Of a DNA stretch of 64,000 nt, positions 27,474 to 35,860 are shown in pieces. The translations under genes and the position numbers were made by a program. A model generated the notes under the pieces. It saw only the letters and a list, made by a program, of their open reading frames with translations. It had not been told where the DNA came from and ran no database searches. Source of the DNA: Seonamhaeicola sp. S2-3 (GTDB taxonomy: Bacteria; Bacteroidota; Bacteroidia; Flavobacteriales; Flavobacteriaceae); contig NZ_CP019389.1 of NCBI RefSeq assembly GCF_001971785.1, positions 3,483,001 to 3,547,000 on the forward strand. Direction: 5' to 3'. The first letter of the stretch is position 1. Each line of letters opens with the position of its first letter.

Positions 27474-28628
27474 AGATTCTAAACATTTGGAATAAAATTC
27501 TTTAAAATCAATTTCTCCCATCATCATAGATTCATAGGGGGAAGTTGATTTATATTCACTTTCTACTTCAAATTCACCTGAATCAGTTTCAATTTTAGGC
27601 AAACCTCCAATAGCTTCTTTTACAGTAATTGGGTTTGGTAAATTTTCATCTTTTAAAGAAAATAATGCTTTTGGGGCATTGATTTTTACTTTACTTAATG
27701 TGCCAACTATAAAAACTCTTTTTCGCTTTTGAGGAACACCATATTCTTCTGCAGTCAACTTAAATGGTTTGTTTACATTGTACCCTAAACCTTCAAAGGT
27801 GCTAATAATTTCTTTTACAGCTTCTCCTTTTCTCATAGTTAATATACCTGGAACATTTTCCATCACAAAGCCTTCCGGTCTAACATCTCTAACTACTTCT
27901 ACAAAATCTTTAAACAACTGGTTTCTTGTGTCATTGGGATTTCTCCAACCTGCATATGAAAAACCTTGACAAGGTGGACCACCAATTACAAGACCTACTT
28001 TATCCACTTTATTCTTTGAGTTGATAATTTTTTCTTTAATTATAGAATCAGTAATATCTCCTAAAATTAACGAATCTTCATTATTGGTTGTTAAATGATT
28101 TTGTTTATATGTTTCAAAATAATGTTTTTCAACTTCATTAGAACCTATCACATTAAAACCTTCCATAAGAAACCCTTCAGACATACCGCCAGCACCTGAA
28201 AATAAATCTATCATTGATTTATTGTTAATATGAGGGTAAATAGCTTCAGCTACTGCTCTTGCAAGTAACGTAGGTACAGCATTTCCTATTTGTTTATACT
28301 GGGATGTCTTACTTCCATAAAAAATAAAACTATCTTTAAAAGATTGTAGACGAGCACCCTCTCTAATCGAAATCATTCTCTGCTGTTCAGGATGAAGATT
28401 ACTACTATTACCTAATCTATTAAAATAAGTAGTTATTGTATAACTTGGTTTATCATATCTTAATCTACCGTAGTATGTCGTTCTTCCTCCTGTACGTCTA
28501 ATTTGTTCTAATCTTTTAGACGGTAAATGAACTGGTATATTTTGCCAATTACCTCCAGGTGGAATGTGTTTTGCCATTTCCCATTCTAAATCACTCAACC
28601 TTGGTGATATATGATTATATAACTTCAT
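27447..28628 (-). CDS. Circularly permuted DNA C5-cytosine methyltransferase
   Basis: A 393-residue protein with all m5C-methyltransferase motifs in permuted order. It begins with the second half of the target-recognition domain (NHISPRLSDLEWEMAKHIPPGG), then motif IX (REGARLQSF, 89-97), motif X (QIGNAVPTLLARA, 113-125), motif I (IDLFSGAGGMSEGF, 140-153), motif IV (GGPPCQGFS, catalytic Cys220), motif VI (MENVPG, 256-261), motif VIII (QKRKRVF, 300-306), and ends with the first half of the recognition domain. M.BssHII is a known precedent. All motifs are intact, so it should be active. It overlaps the adenine methyltransferase by 14 bases (co-transcribed) and converges on the endonuclease gene. 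Confidence 0.93.
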   Translation of the reverse strand: MKLYNHISPRLSDLEWEMAKHIPPGGNWQNIPVHLPSKRLEQIRRTGGRTTYYGRLRYDKPSYTITTYFNRLGNSSNLHPEQQRMISIREGARLQSFKDSFIFYGSKTSQYKQIGNAVPTLLARAVAEAIYPHINNKSMIDLFSGAGGMSEGFLMEGFNVIGSNEVEKHYFETYKQNHLTTNNEDSLILGDITDSIIKEKIINSKNKVDKVGLVIGGPPCQGFSYAGWRNPNDTRNQLFKDFVEVVRDVRPEGFVMENVPGILTMRKGEAVKEIISTFEGLGYNVNKPFKLTAEEYGVPQKRKRVFIVGTLSKVKINAPKALFSLKDENLPNPITVKEAIGGLPKIETDSGEFEVESEYKSTSPYESMMMGEIDFKEFYSKCLESLPIAFSNV

Positions 28629-30603
28629 CTAATAATTTAATTTCTTTTAATTTAATATTTGGGACTTTATCTAAAATGTAATTGATTTCACTCTCATTTA
28701 ACCCATATAACTTACAAATTTGAATTTCATTTTCATATTTATTACCATTGAAACTTTGTAAATCTAATTGCTCTAAATTTAAAATTGGTAACTCATCTAA
28801 TTCATAATTGTTTATGTGATTATTACTGCTTGTAACTTTAAACCTCCAATTTAAAAGTTCACTATTAAGTAAAAAATGTAACTTCTTTAAATCATCGAAA
28901 CTTCTTAATGAATTAATATAATTACAAGAATTAGCAAGTATATCCCTTGGCTCTGAAAATGTAAACTTCAATCTTTTTCTTAAATCAACATTTGATATTT
29001 GCTGACAAATAAGTCTTGACTTGTTTAAGTCGTTTTCAATGAAATCTTTAGATTTTCTATTGACAAAATCATCAATAGAAACAAATTCATCATTTTTATC
29101 AACTAAACCATCTTCTTTAATCATATTACCTCTTACAAGTCGATAATCCGTTTTCTCACCTTTTAAAATACAATCTTTATATTGGGTTAAATCAAGTTCT
29201 CCTCTTTTATTTCTTATAAAAGAGTAATCTTTAATTTTTTTATGAATTGATAATTTAGATAATATAGACCAACCAACCTCATCAATAAGAGGTATTTCTT
29301 GATTTTTATCAAACACTTTGTTGATTGTTTTTAAAGCTACCTTAAATTTATCATCGTTATGTTCAATTTTAATTTTATCTGAAATACCACCTTTTTTTAA
29401 ATAAAAAATAACCGTAGACTGCGCTACATTATCAAATAAATTAGATGCTTCTCGGTAATACCTTATGAATCTTAAAGTGTTATTGTTTAATAAAAACTTT
29501 CTTAATCTTGATGCAGTTAAATCTGCAAATAAAGAAGATGGACAAATAATGCCTATTTCTCCGTCTTCTTTGGTTAATTTTAAAATCATTTCAATAGAAA
29601 GTTGATAGTAGTTTAACATACCTTCTATTGAATAATTATAAACACCAGATGTTTTAAAGAATTGAATTTCTGATTTAATTTTACTCTTGAGATTTGTAAA
29701 ATAACCATTAAGAACATTACTCTTTTTATTGTTAACCTTTAATAAATAATAAGGTGGATTTGAAAAAATGGCACTAAACCCACCTATATTAAATACTTCT
29801 TTAAAATCTGTTGAAAAATCAAATGATATATTAGAATTAGATAGTAAAGATGTATTTGGTATAAGTGCGTTGCGATGTAATATATTTCTTGAAATACCTA
29901 ATAAAATATCTTCATCGATATTATCAAATAAAGAAATAACCTTACATTTTAAAATGTTTAAAGCCACCTCATCAACATCAACAGCATAGAGATGGTTGCA
30001 AACAATATCTTTAAGTTCTAATGAATACTTTTTTCTTAAAATTTCAATAGCTTCAAAATAAAATCTACCTGTACCACTTGCAAAGTCTAAACATTTTAAA
30101 TCTTTTAAATTTGTGTTTTTAAGAGCATTTGAAACTGTTTTATCAACCATTTCGTTAGTAATGCTTTTTAAAGTATAAACAGCACCATACTCTTTTAAGT
30201 AGTGTTTTGATTTAGCTCTTTTTAATAGGCCTTGAGAATAAGAAAATTGAGAATTTAAAAACCTAATATGTAATTCTTCAACTATATGTGGAATATCTTC
30301 TAATTTTAAACACTTTAATATTTCTTTCTTTATGTTCTCATTTGTTTGTAACAAAAAATGTTTAGCATTACGTTCAATACTATATTTGTTGTGGGTATAA
30401 TAATTAATGAGGCCTCCTATTAAACCCCTATGAGCTTTAAAGGCTAAATTTGTGTTATCAGTTAAATGCAAATTCGCATTAATTAAATGAATTGTATCAT
30501 CACTGTAAGCATTCTCGTTTTGAGATAACTTATATTCATTTAAAATATAACTTACAATTAACTCCTTTTCATAGTCCTGTAAAAATGTAATTACTTTCTC
30601 CAT
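28615..30603 (-). CDS. DNA N6-adenine methyltransferase of the type IIS system
   Basis: A 662-residue gamma-type N6-adenine methyltransferase. Motif X-like KEYGAVYTL (about 138-146), SAM-binding motif I LDFASGTGRFYFEA (172-185), acidic AVDVDEVAL (207-215) and catalytic motif IV SNPPYYL (281-287). The C-terminal ~300 residues are probably the recognition domain, as in TaqI/Eco57I-like enzymes (WRFKVTSSNNHINNYEL). It should methylate adenine on the strand not protected by the m5C enzyme. It overlaps the XRE gene by one base and the m5C gene by 14, forming an XRE-m6A-m5C operon. Confidence 0.9.
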   Translation of the reverse strand: MEKVITFLQDYEKELIVSYILNEYKLSQNENAYSDDTIHLINANLHLTDNTNLAFKAHRGLIGGLINYYTHNKYSIERNAKHFLLQTNENIKKEILKCLKLEDIPHIVEELHIRFLNSQFSYSQGLLKRAKSKHYLKEYGAVYTLKSITNEMVDKTVSNALKNTNLKDLKCLDFASGTGRFYFEAIEILRKKYSLELKDIVCNHLYAVDVDEVALNILKCKVISLFDNIDEDILLGISRNILHRNALIPNTSLLSNSNISFDFSTDFKEVFNIGGFSAIFSNPPYYLLKVNNKKSNVLNGYFTNLKSKIKSEIQFFKTSGVYNYSIEGMLNYYQLSIEMILKLTKEDGEIGIICPSSLFADLTASRLRKFLLNNNTLRFIRYYREASNLFDNVAQSTVIFYLKKGGISDKIKIEHNDDKFKVALKTINKVFDKNQEIPLIDEVGWSILSKLSIHKKIKDYSFIRNKRGELDLTQYKDCILKGEKTDYRLVRGNMIKEDGLVDKNDEFVSIDDFVNRKSKDFIENDLNKSRLICQQISNVDLRKRLKFTFSEPRDILANSCNYINSLRSFDDLKKLHFLLNSELLNWRFKVTSSNNHINNYELDELPILNLEQLDLQSFNGNKYENEIQICKLYGLNESEINYILDKVPNIKLKEIKLLDEVI

Positions 30604-30920
30604 CAGCTTTTTGATTTAATTGTTCGCTTATATTCAATTTTTGCCTCTGCTACTTTTAAAATTTCAGAATACTCTTTTTCATCCTCAATTTCATAAGATA
30701 TTAAATCACTATAAAAGTTTACCAATAAAGATTTTTTATGTACGTTAAAAATCTTTGCGACCTCTTCAAGTAATTGTATATTTGCCCTCCTCTCATCACG
30801 CTCTATTTTACTTAATGTAGACTGGTCTATATCAAGTAATGAAGCAAGTTTTCTTAAAGGCATTTGAGCATCTTCACGCAGTTTTCTTATTTGAGAACCG
30901 ACACTATTTAAAGTATTCAT
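30603..30920 (-). CDS. XRE-family regulator of the restriction-modification operon
   Basis: I choose the ATG at 30918-30920 (MNTLNSVGSQIRKLREDAQ, 105 residues). A TTG at 30941 would add seven residues. HTH: IRKLREDAQMPLRKLASLLDIDQSTLSKIERDERR. A C-terminal helical tail (EDEKEYSEILKVAEAKIEYKR) is shared with the XRE protein at 33655. Controller-like proteins of this kind set the balance of methyltransferase and endonuclease. A palindrome overlapping its predicted start of transcription suggests autorepression. Confidence 0.88.
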   Translation of the reverse strand: MNTLNSVGSQIRKLREDAQMPLRKLASLLDIDQSTLSKIERDERRANIQLLEEVAKIFNVHKKSLLVNFYSDLISYEIEDEKEYSEILKVAEAKIEYKRTIKSKS

Positions 30921-30930
30921 AGAAATATTA

Positions 30931-30957
30931 TGTCTTGACAAATTATGTCCAAATATA
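30931..30957 (-). promoter_or_regulatory. Promoter and operator palindrome of the XRE-methyltransferase operon
   Basis: On the minus strand, TATATTTG (plus-strand 30950-30957) fits a Bacteroidota -7 box, with TTG about 21 bases upstream as a partial -33 element. The perfect palindrome TGTCTTGACA (30931-30940) lies 10-19 bases downstream, over the expected transcription start and 11 bases before the ATG. It is a likely operator for the encoded XRE protein. Confidence 0.55.
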
Positions 30958-30998
30958 ATAAACTTTTTTAAATAAAAGCAACTAAAGGAAAAAAAGAA

Positions 30999-31553
30999 TT
31001 AGTAAAGATTGCCTTCTTGCGTTAACTTGTCATAATCAAATAACTTCTTTTCTACTTCTCTAACTGACATACTATTTTGTTTAGCTAAAGACCTTATTAT
31101 TTTAATATAAGAAATCCATTGATCTAATGTAAAACCTATACCACGAGGGTTAACAGAAACTAAATTATTCTTATATAATTGCTTCCATACTCTAATATCT
31201 AAAACAGGAAAATATTCAGGGTTTTTGAACATTAAAATTGCTGAAGCTGATGGATAATTAACGCCTTTCAATGCAGTTAAAATATGTATCTTCAATCTAT
31301 CGTCATTCTGTTGAAAAGCTAATGCAGTAATGTTTCTAATATTTTCTTCCTCATTTTCATTATAAAATCTTAATGGTCTTGGGGATTTCCATTTTAATAT
31401 TTTTATTAAAGTACTTTTACTTAATGATTCATCCTCTGATTTTATAAGATTAAATATTTTCAAGGTTTTATCATCTTCTTTATAATCAATACTTTTTAGT
31501 ATATCATTAATCATTTTATAAATTTTATCTTTTGTTGTTTTTATAGAAACCAA
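30999..31553 (-). CDS. HhH-GPD (DNA glycosylase-like) protein, Argonaute operon partner
   Basis: A 184-residue protein with a helix-hairpin-helix plus GPD-loop signature: LKGVNYPSASAIL (95-107) followed by FPVLDIRVWKQLY with Asp119 in the place of the catalytic Asp of HhH-GPD base-excision glycosylases. The position that is Lys in bifunctional enzymes (Nth, Ogg) is Pro/Ser here, so a monofunctional or binding-only role is likely. No Fe-S cysteines. Its start overlaps the Argonaute stop by 13 bases, indicating translational coupling. I infer an effector or DNA-sensing partner of the Argonaute. It could instead be an unrelated repair protein picked up in the operon. Confidence 0.7.
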   Translation of the reverse strand: MVSIKTTKDKIYKMINDILKSIDYKEDDKTLKIFNLIKSEDESLSKSTLIKILKWKSPRPLRFYNENEEENIRNITALAFQQNDDRLKIHILTALKGVNYPSASAILMFKNPEYFPVLDIRVWKQLYKNNLVSVNPRGIGFTLDQWISYIKIIRSLAKQNSMSVREVEKKLFDYDKLTQEGNLY

Positions 31554-33643
31554 AGGGTTTCCTCTCCATAAGGTGGAATGGTGCTACCATCAAAACGAGG
31601 TGCTATTTCTGCAACCATTTCAGGGTATTTAATAGTTATTGGTACATTTTGCTGACGTAACGATTTCCAATACAACCTACTAAATTGATATACTTGTTCT
31701 ATCAGTTTTTTTATCACTTTGTTATCATTTAACGCTTCGGGTGTTGGACTTGTAATTCTTAATTTTACAGGAAATGGATAACCTTCTGTTGATGGATATA
31801 TTTTGCTATCATCATATCTTGAATTGTTGAACAATAAATATTTATGTTCTGACTTACTAATATTAATGTATGTGCCACTTTTTGGCATTAAATTACCATA
31901 CCAGTCTTTATCAAAAGCAATAATATCTTCGGATTTCGTTTTATTGATATTGACTATATATAAAGGGCACTCTAATTTAAGCTCATTCATCATTTCAAGT
32001 ACAGGCTCTATTTCTTCATTACTCATTTCCTTATAAAAATGAATAACTACTTTATCTGGGTTTTGCTCGACTGTAACATACTGCCAAATAGCATCACTTA
32101 TTGCACCTGCTAATTTTTTAGTGTCTGATTTACTGAAATATTGAAACTCATTGAATTTCCCATTACTTTGGAAACTAAAAGCACTTGCTACATAACGTAT
32201 GTTTTCTTCAACATTTTTAAAAGCACCTACACCAATAATTAATTCTTTTTTTGGTGTGATGTTCAATTGCCAAGGGATACCTTCTAATTTAGCCAACATT
32301 GCTAAAGAGATATTTGTTAGGTCGTATACATAACCATTACTTTTTTGAGGGTTGGCTTTATATTCATTATTCTTTAATTTAAATTTTTCTACATCGATTA
32401 CTTGTGAAACAATACGTCTTAATAATAGTTGTTCTTTAACTTTATAATACACCTGTTTTTTTGATAAGTCTTGCTCGTACTTTGAAAAAGGACTTAAATA
32501 AATAGCTACATAAGTAACATCGGGTTTTAATTTCAAGTTTTTTATTCCTTGAGATATTTGAGGTAATGGATTGTCTAAATCATCAAATACAATACTAAAC
32601 CCTTTTTCTACGTGATATAAAACACCTGCATATTCTTGTAAACCTCTATACCATTTAAAACCATCTTGAAGATAGTTTTGAAGTGTTTTAGCTTCATTAG
32701 TGTGATCTTGATGAACAATAAAAAAAAGATGTATATTCTTATGTATTTGAGTACAAGGCTTAAAGGGCTTTAATTGTTTGAAATCGTACTTTGGTTTAGT
32801 ACCTACTGCACCTCCATTAAAAACTAAATCGTTGCATTCTTGCGAAACTTCTCCAATACGTTTTTTTTCTATAGGTAAATAGTATTTACAATTGATAGAT
32901 ATGATTTCCTTAAATTCTTCTTGAACTATATACCGCTTTATAAAATCATCAATTTTAGCTTTATAGTCTTTGTATTTATTACCCTTTTCTTTTTTATCTA
33001 TTTCGTAACCTAAAGCATTTCTAATATCATTATTTAAAACTGCATAGGTTTTTGAAAAGTCGGTTATATCGTCAGGTAACTTATGAAATTTAAAATAATT
33101 TCGATTATGAATTACACCTGTAAGTATGGTTGTAGAAATATCTCCTTTTACTAATTCTGAAACTGGGTTCTTTAAAATTTTAGTTGTACCATCATAAGCA
33201 ATTACCAATTCCCCAAAATCACTAACTTCCTCAAACTGTAATTTTAAGGTAAACTTATCATATTTGGCAAAAGTTGGATTTTTAAACCTTGTGTCTTTTA
33301 CCCATACTTGAATATCGTTTACAAAATTGGTTTTAACTACTTTGTTTAGCTTTTTAAAATGCTTCTTAATTCTCCAATTAAAATAATGTTTAAGCAGCTC
33401 TGTTGGTTGCTCTGTTAAATTGAGCGTTAATGGTTGATAACCTTCTTTTTCATAAATAAATGTAGTGTAGATAAAATCAGAGTTTTCTTCTTTAATACCA
33501 GGAAACAACTCTTCAATATTGGAAGGGAATTTGTTTTTATAAATTTCCTGTGCATAACCTATTTTTTCTTTACTAAAGTAAAATGTTATAGGATTGTTTG
33601 GTATATCAAACGTTAAGATGTTAAAATATAGTTCCTGATTCAT
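31541..33643 (-). CDS. Long prokaryotic Argonaute with defective PIWI active site
   Basis: 700 residues, about the length of a full N-PAZ-MID-PIWI protein. MID-like: YVAIYLSPF and YYKVKEQLLLRRIVSQVI (399-416), where the Tyr/Lys/Gln that bind a guide 5' phosphate lie. PIWI: NISLAMLAKLEGIPWQL (444-460), ELIIGVGAF (467-475), KVVIHFYKE (531-539), QQNVPITIKYPEMVAEI at the end. The first catalytic Asp position is Gly473 and the second (HxD) is Tyr537, so slicing is not expected. Inactive long pAgos elsewhere guide a partner effector that kills or arrests the infected cell. Here the overlapping glycosylase-like gene is the likely partner. It is preceded by an XRE gene 11 bases upstream. Confidence 0.88.
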   Translation of the reverse strand: MNQELYFNILTFDIPNNPITFYFSKEKIGYAQEIYKNKFPSNIEELFPGIKEENSDFIYTTFIYEKEGYQPLTLNLTEQPTELLKHYFNWRIKKHFKKLNKVVKTNFVNDIQVWVKDTRFKNPTFAKYDKFTLKLQFEEVSDFGELVIAYDGTTKILKNPVSELVKGDISTTILTGVIHNRNYFKFHKLPDDITDFSKTYAVLNNDIRNALGYEIDKKEKGNKYKDYKAKIDDFIKRYIVQEEFKEIISINCKYYLPIEKKRIGEVSQECNDLVFNGGAVGTKPKYDFKQLKPFKPCTQIHKNIHLFFIVHQDHTNEAKTLQNYLQDGFKWYRGLQEYAGVLYHVEKGFSIVFDDLDNPLPQISQGIKNLKLKPDVTYVAIYLSPFSKYEQDLSKKQVYYKVKEQLLLRRIVSQVIDVEKFKLKNNEYKANPQKSNGYVYDLTNISLAMLAKLEGIPWQLNITPKKELIIGVGAFKNVEENIRYVASAFSFQSNGKFNEFQYFSKSDTKKLAGAISDAIWQYVTVEQNPDKVVIHFYKEMSNEEIEPVLEMMNELKLECPLYIVNINKTKSEDIIAFDKDWYGNLMPKSGTYINISKSEHKYLLFNNSRYDDSKIYPSTEGYPFPVKLRITSPTPEALNDNKVIKKLIEQVYQFSRLYWKSLRQQNVPITIKYPEMVAEIAPRFDGSTIPPYGEETLWFL

Positions 33644-33654
33644 ACTACCTGAAT

Positions 33655-33957
33655 TTAATAATTACTTTTCTTGCTCAAACTATTAATTTTTTGTTCTACT
33701 TTCTTGAGGATTTCCGTACTGTTCTTTTCATCTTTTAGCATAAAGACAATTCTATCTGCCATCCAAAATTGAAGAAATTCACTTTTATTTTGTTTTAATG
33801 CTTTGGCTAATGCTTCTACTTGCTCTTTTCGAGCTATACGAGTACCACGTTCAATTTTACTTAAAAGTGCTGTATCTAAATTCATTTGAGATGCAACTTC
33901 TCTTAATAATAATTGCTTGTCCTCTCGTATTTCTCTGATGTATTCTCCAAATGTCAT
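33655..33957 (-). CDS. XRE-family regulator of the Argonaute operon
   Basis: I choose the ATG at 33955-33957 (MTFGEYIREIREDKQ, 100 residues) over a TTG at 33981, because homologous HTHs begin here and the palindrome at 33970-33981 would then lie outside the gene. HTH: IREIREDKQLLLREVASQMNLDTALLSKIERGTR. The tail (LKDEKNSTEILKKVEQKINSL) parallels the XRE protein at 30603. It is the first gene of the XRE-Argonaute-HhH operon and probably represses it. Confidence 0.88.
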   Translation of the reverse strand: MTFGEYIREIREDKQLLLREVASQMNLDTALLSKIERGTRIARKEQVEALAKALKQNKSEFLQFWMADRIVFMLKDEKNSTEILKKVEQKINSLSKKSNY

Positions 33958-33969
33958 TTTAGGAATATT

Positions 33970-33981
33970 TTGACTTGTCAA
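33970..33981 (-). promoter_or_regulatory. Palindromic operator candidate before the Argonaute operon
   Basis: TTGACTTGTCAA is a perfect 12-base palindrome, 13 bases before the chosen ATG of the XRE gene. Position and size match the TGTCTTGACA palindrome before the paralogous XRE gene at 30.9 kb. I could not find a convincing -7 box next to it. Confidence 0.5.
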
Positions 33982-34050
33982 TATCTGTCTAATTTAAGAA
34001 AAAGAAAATAAGAAGTAAGAAAAAGATACTAACACTTATCAACAGTAAAT

Positions 34051-34113
34051 GAGGAAGTTAAGGATTTAAGGATATGCAGTAAATTCACAAATCCTTGTTT
34101 CCTTAAAATCCTC
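34051..34113 (-). terminator. Long hairpin ending the replication-gene operon
   Basis: Arms 34051-34073 and 34091-34113 pair at about 18 of 23 positions (GAGGA, TTAAGGA and AAGGAT blocks with their complements). It lies just past the stop of the DUF3987 gene on the minus strand and separates it from the Argonaute operon, which therefore needs its own promoter. Confidence 0.65.
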
Positions 34114-34120
34114 AATAACC

Positions 34121-35860
34121 TTATTGTGCTTTTGCAGGATTTGTATAATTGTTGTGTGCTTCTCGATGTATTAAACTGGCATCAACAAATTTAGTAATAT
34201 AGCCTTCAGCTGTTTTGTGGGGTATTTTGTTTTTGTCGGCTATATTTAGATAATCTTGTCTTGAAAATTGATAAGGTAACGCATCTAAAAAACGTTCTTT
34301 TCGATTGGCTCGTTTAACTTGCTTTTGTTCAATAGGTAAATCGTTAAAAACCTTACTACTATGCTTTACTAACACGCTAATCATTTCCAATGTGTTTTCA
34401 AAATCTATATCCTCACAATGTCTTACTTGGTTGACATCTCCATCTTCCATAATGCGAAACACAGAAAATAACATCATAATTCTAAAAGAAACTAAACCTA
34501 ATCGTCTTACAGTTGCTATATAATCATCTGGCTGTAGATTGAGATATTTGGTTTGTAGCTTTTCAAAAAACACATTGAATTTTTGTTGTTGCTCTGTTGT
34601 TAGCCTTACTTCAATAGGTGGGTTATTTTTTAAGGTTTTGTATAGCTCAAAAAATTCTTTTCCTAATTGGTCGTAGTATTCATCTAAACCATTAGCTGTG
34701 TCTGTTTGAAAAACGTTTTTCCAAGTCGGTTTGATATTCATATAATAAAACATAAAACGACTAAACAACCCATTTTCAGCACTTGGAACCAATGCTTGAA
34801 TTTGCTTTGGTGTACCTGACAATACTGTTGACAAACAAGGTCTTTCAATATCTACATATTCTCTATCTGTTCTGCGATAATAACTTATGGTTTCGTGGTG
34901 GAATGCTTTACGAAAACCATCGGAATAATTACCATAATCACTTTTAAAGGCTTGTGCTAAAGTATCACCTTCGGTTTCAAAAATTAAACCTCTACCTTCA
35001 TTGTCCGATATTAATTGATAAACACCTGTTACGCTATTATTGGCAGGAATAAACAACATTCTTTCAGGTGGTTTATTTGGTTTTTCCATTGTTTCACTTT
35101 TACCCTTATTCATATTATAAGTCGCCATTTCTACTTGATGTTGTTGTTTTAGGATTTTGGATTGTTCACGTTGTTGTTTGTGAACAGGATTTACCAAATT
35201 TTTAATTTGGTTTAATCTTCCTTTTCCTGCTGAAGCTGGTGCAGTAACATATAGATACAAATTGCTAAATACTTTACTTTGGTCGTACACACCAAATAAT
35301 TTTGGAAAACAGGCACTAAATGCAGTTAATGCTCCCAATAACAAAATATCACGTTCTTCATTACTGCTTGAAGGTTGTATTACTTGTTGCAAAAATGTTG
35401 GAATATTGTTGTAAACTGTTGTTGGTATTGTTGGCAATGGTTGTTTTACTTCTTCTGACTGTTGCAACACTTCAACAACTTGTTGTTGCTGTTGTGGTTT
35501 AATACCAACTTGATGTAAATGGTGGTATAATGTTGCTATGTTTATACCGTGTCCTTTTGCCTGTAAGCATTTATTATACTGTTCGTCGCATTCTTTATGG
35601 TCGTAGCCAGAATAATTTTTACTTATTCTATGGTAGTAATCACGTCCAGCTTCTCCGTATTCTTCTGAAATTGCAAATCCAATATCACGCCATTTATCAT
35701 AAGTATCTGTAATATCGATAACTGATTGTTCTAATGCGCTGATATATGATTCAATATCATTTGCAACAACTGTTGTTGGGTTGTTGTTGATTGGTTTTTT
35801 AGGTACTTCTTTTGGCTCTGGAACAGCTAACCAATCTTTTGGGTTAAATATTTTTGTCAT
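34121..35860 (-). CDS. DUF3987 primase-helicase-like protein
   Basis: A 579-residue protein. Residues about 25-130 resemble the primase C-terminal PriCT-2 domain (YISALEQSVIDITDTYDKWRDIGFAISEEYGEAGRD). The rest is DUF3987, with a Walker-A-like APASAGKGRLNQI and FIPANNSVTGVYQLISDNEGRGLIFETEGD. Such proteins are ATP-dependent helicase/primase enzymes carried by Bacteroidota integrative elements and phages, probably for replication of the excised circle. It overlaps the preceding gene by four bases and ends the HTH-HTH-primase-DUF3987 operon. Confidence 0.88.
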   Translation of the reverse strand: MTKIFNPKDWLAVPEPKEVPKKPINNNPTTVVANDIESYISALEQSVIDITDTYDKWRDIGFAISEEYGEAGRDYYHRISKNYSGYDHKECDEQYNKCLQAKGHGINIATLYHHLHQVGIKPQQQQQVVEVLQQSEEVKQPLPTIPTTVYNNIPTFLQQVIQPSSSNEERDILLLGALTAFSACFPKLFGVYDQSKVFSNLYLYVTAPASAGKGRLNQIKNLVNPVHKQQREQSKILKQQHQVEMATYNMNKGKSETMEKPNKPPERMLFIPANNSVTGVYQLISDNEGRGLIFETEGDTLAQAFKSDYGNYSDGFRKAFHHETISYYRRTDREYVDIERPCLSTVLSGTPKQIQALVPSAENGLFSRFMFYYMNIKPTWKNVFQTDTANGLDEYYDQLGKEFFELYKTLKNNPPIEVRLTTEQQQKFNVFFEKLQTKYLNLQPDDYIATVRRLGLVSFRIMMLFSVFRIMEDGDVNQVRHCEDIDFENTLEMISVLVKHSSKVFNDLPIEQKQVKRANRKERFLDALPYQFSRQDYLNIADKNKIPHKTAEGYITKFVDASLIHREAHNNYTNPAKAQ

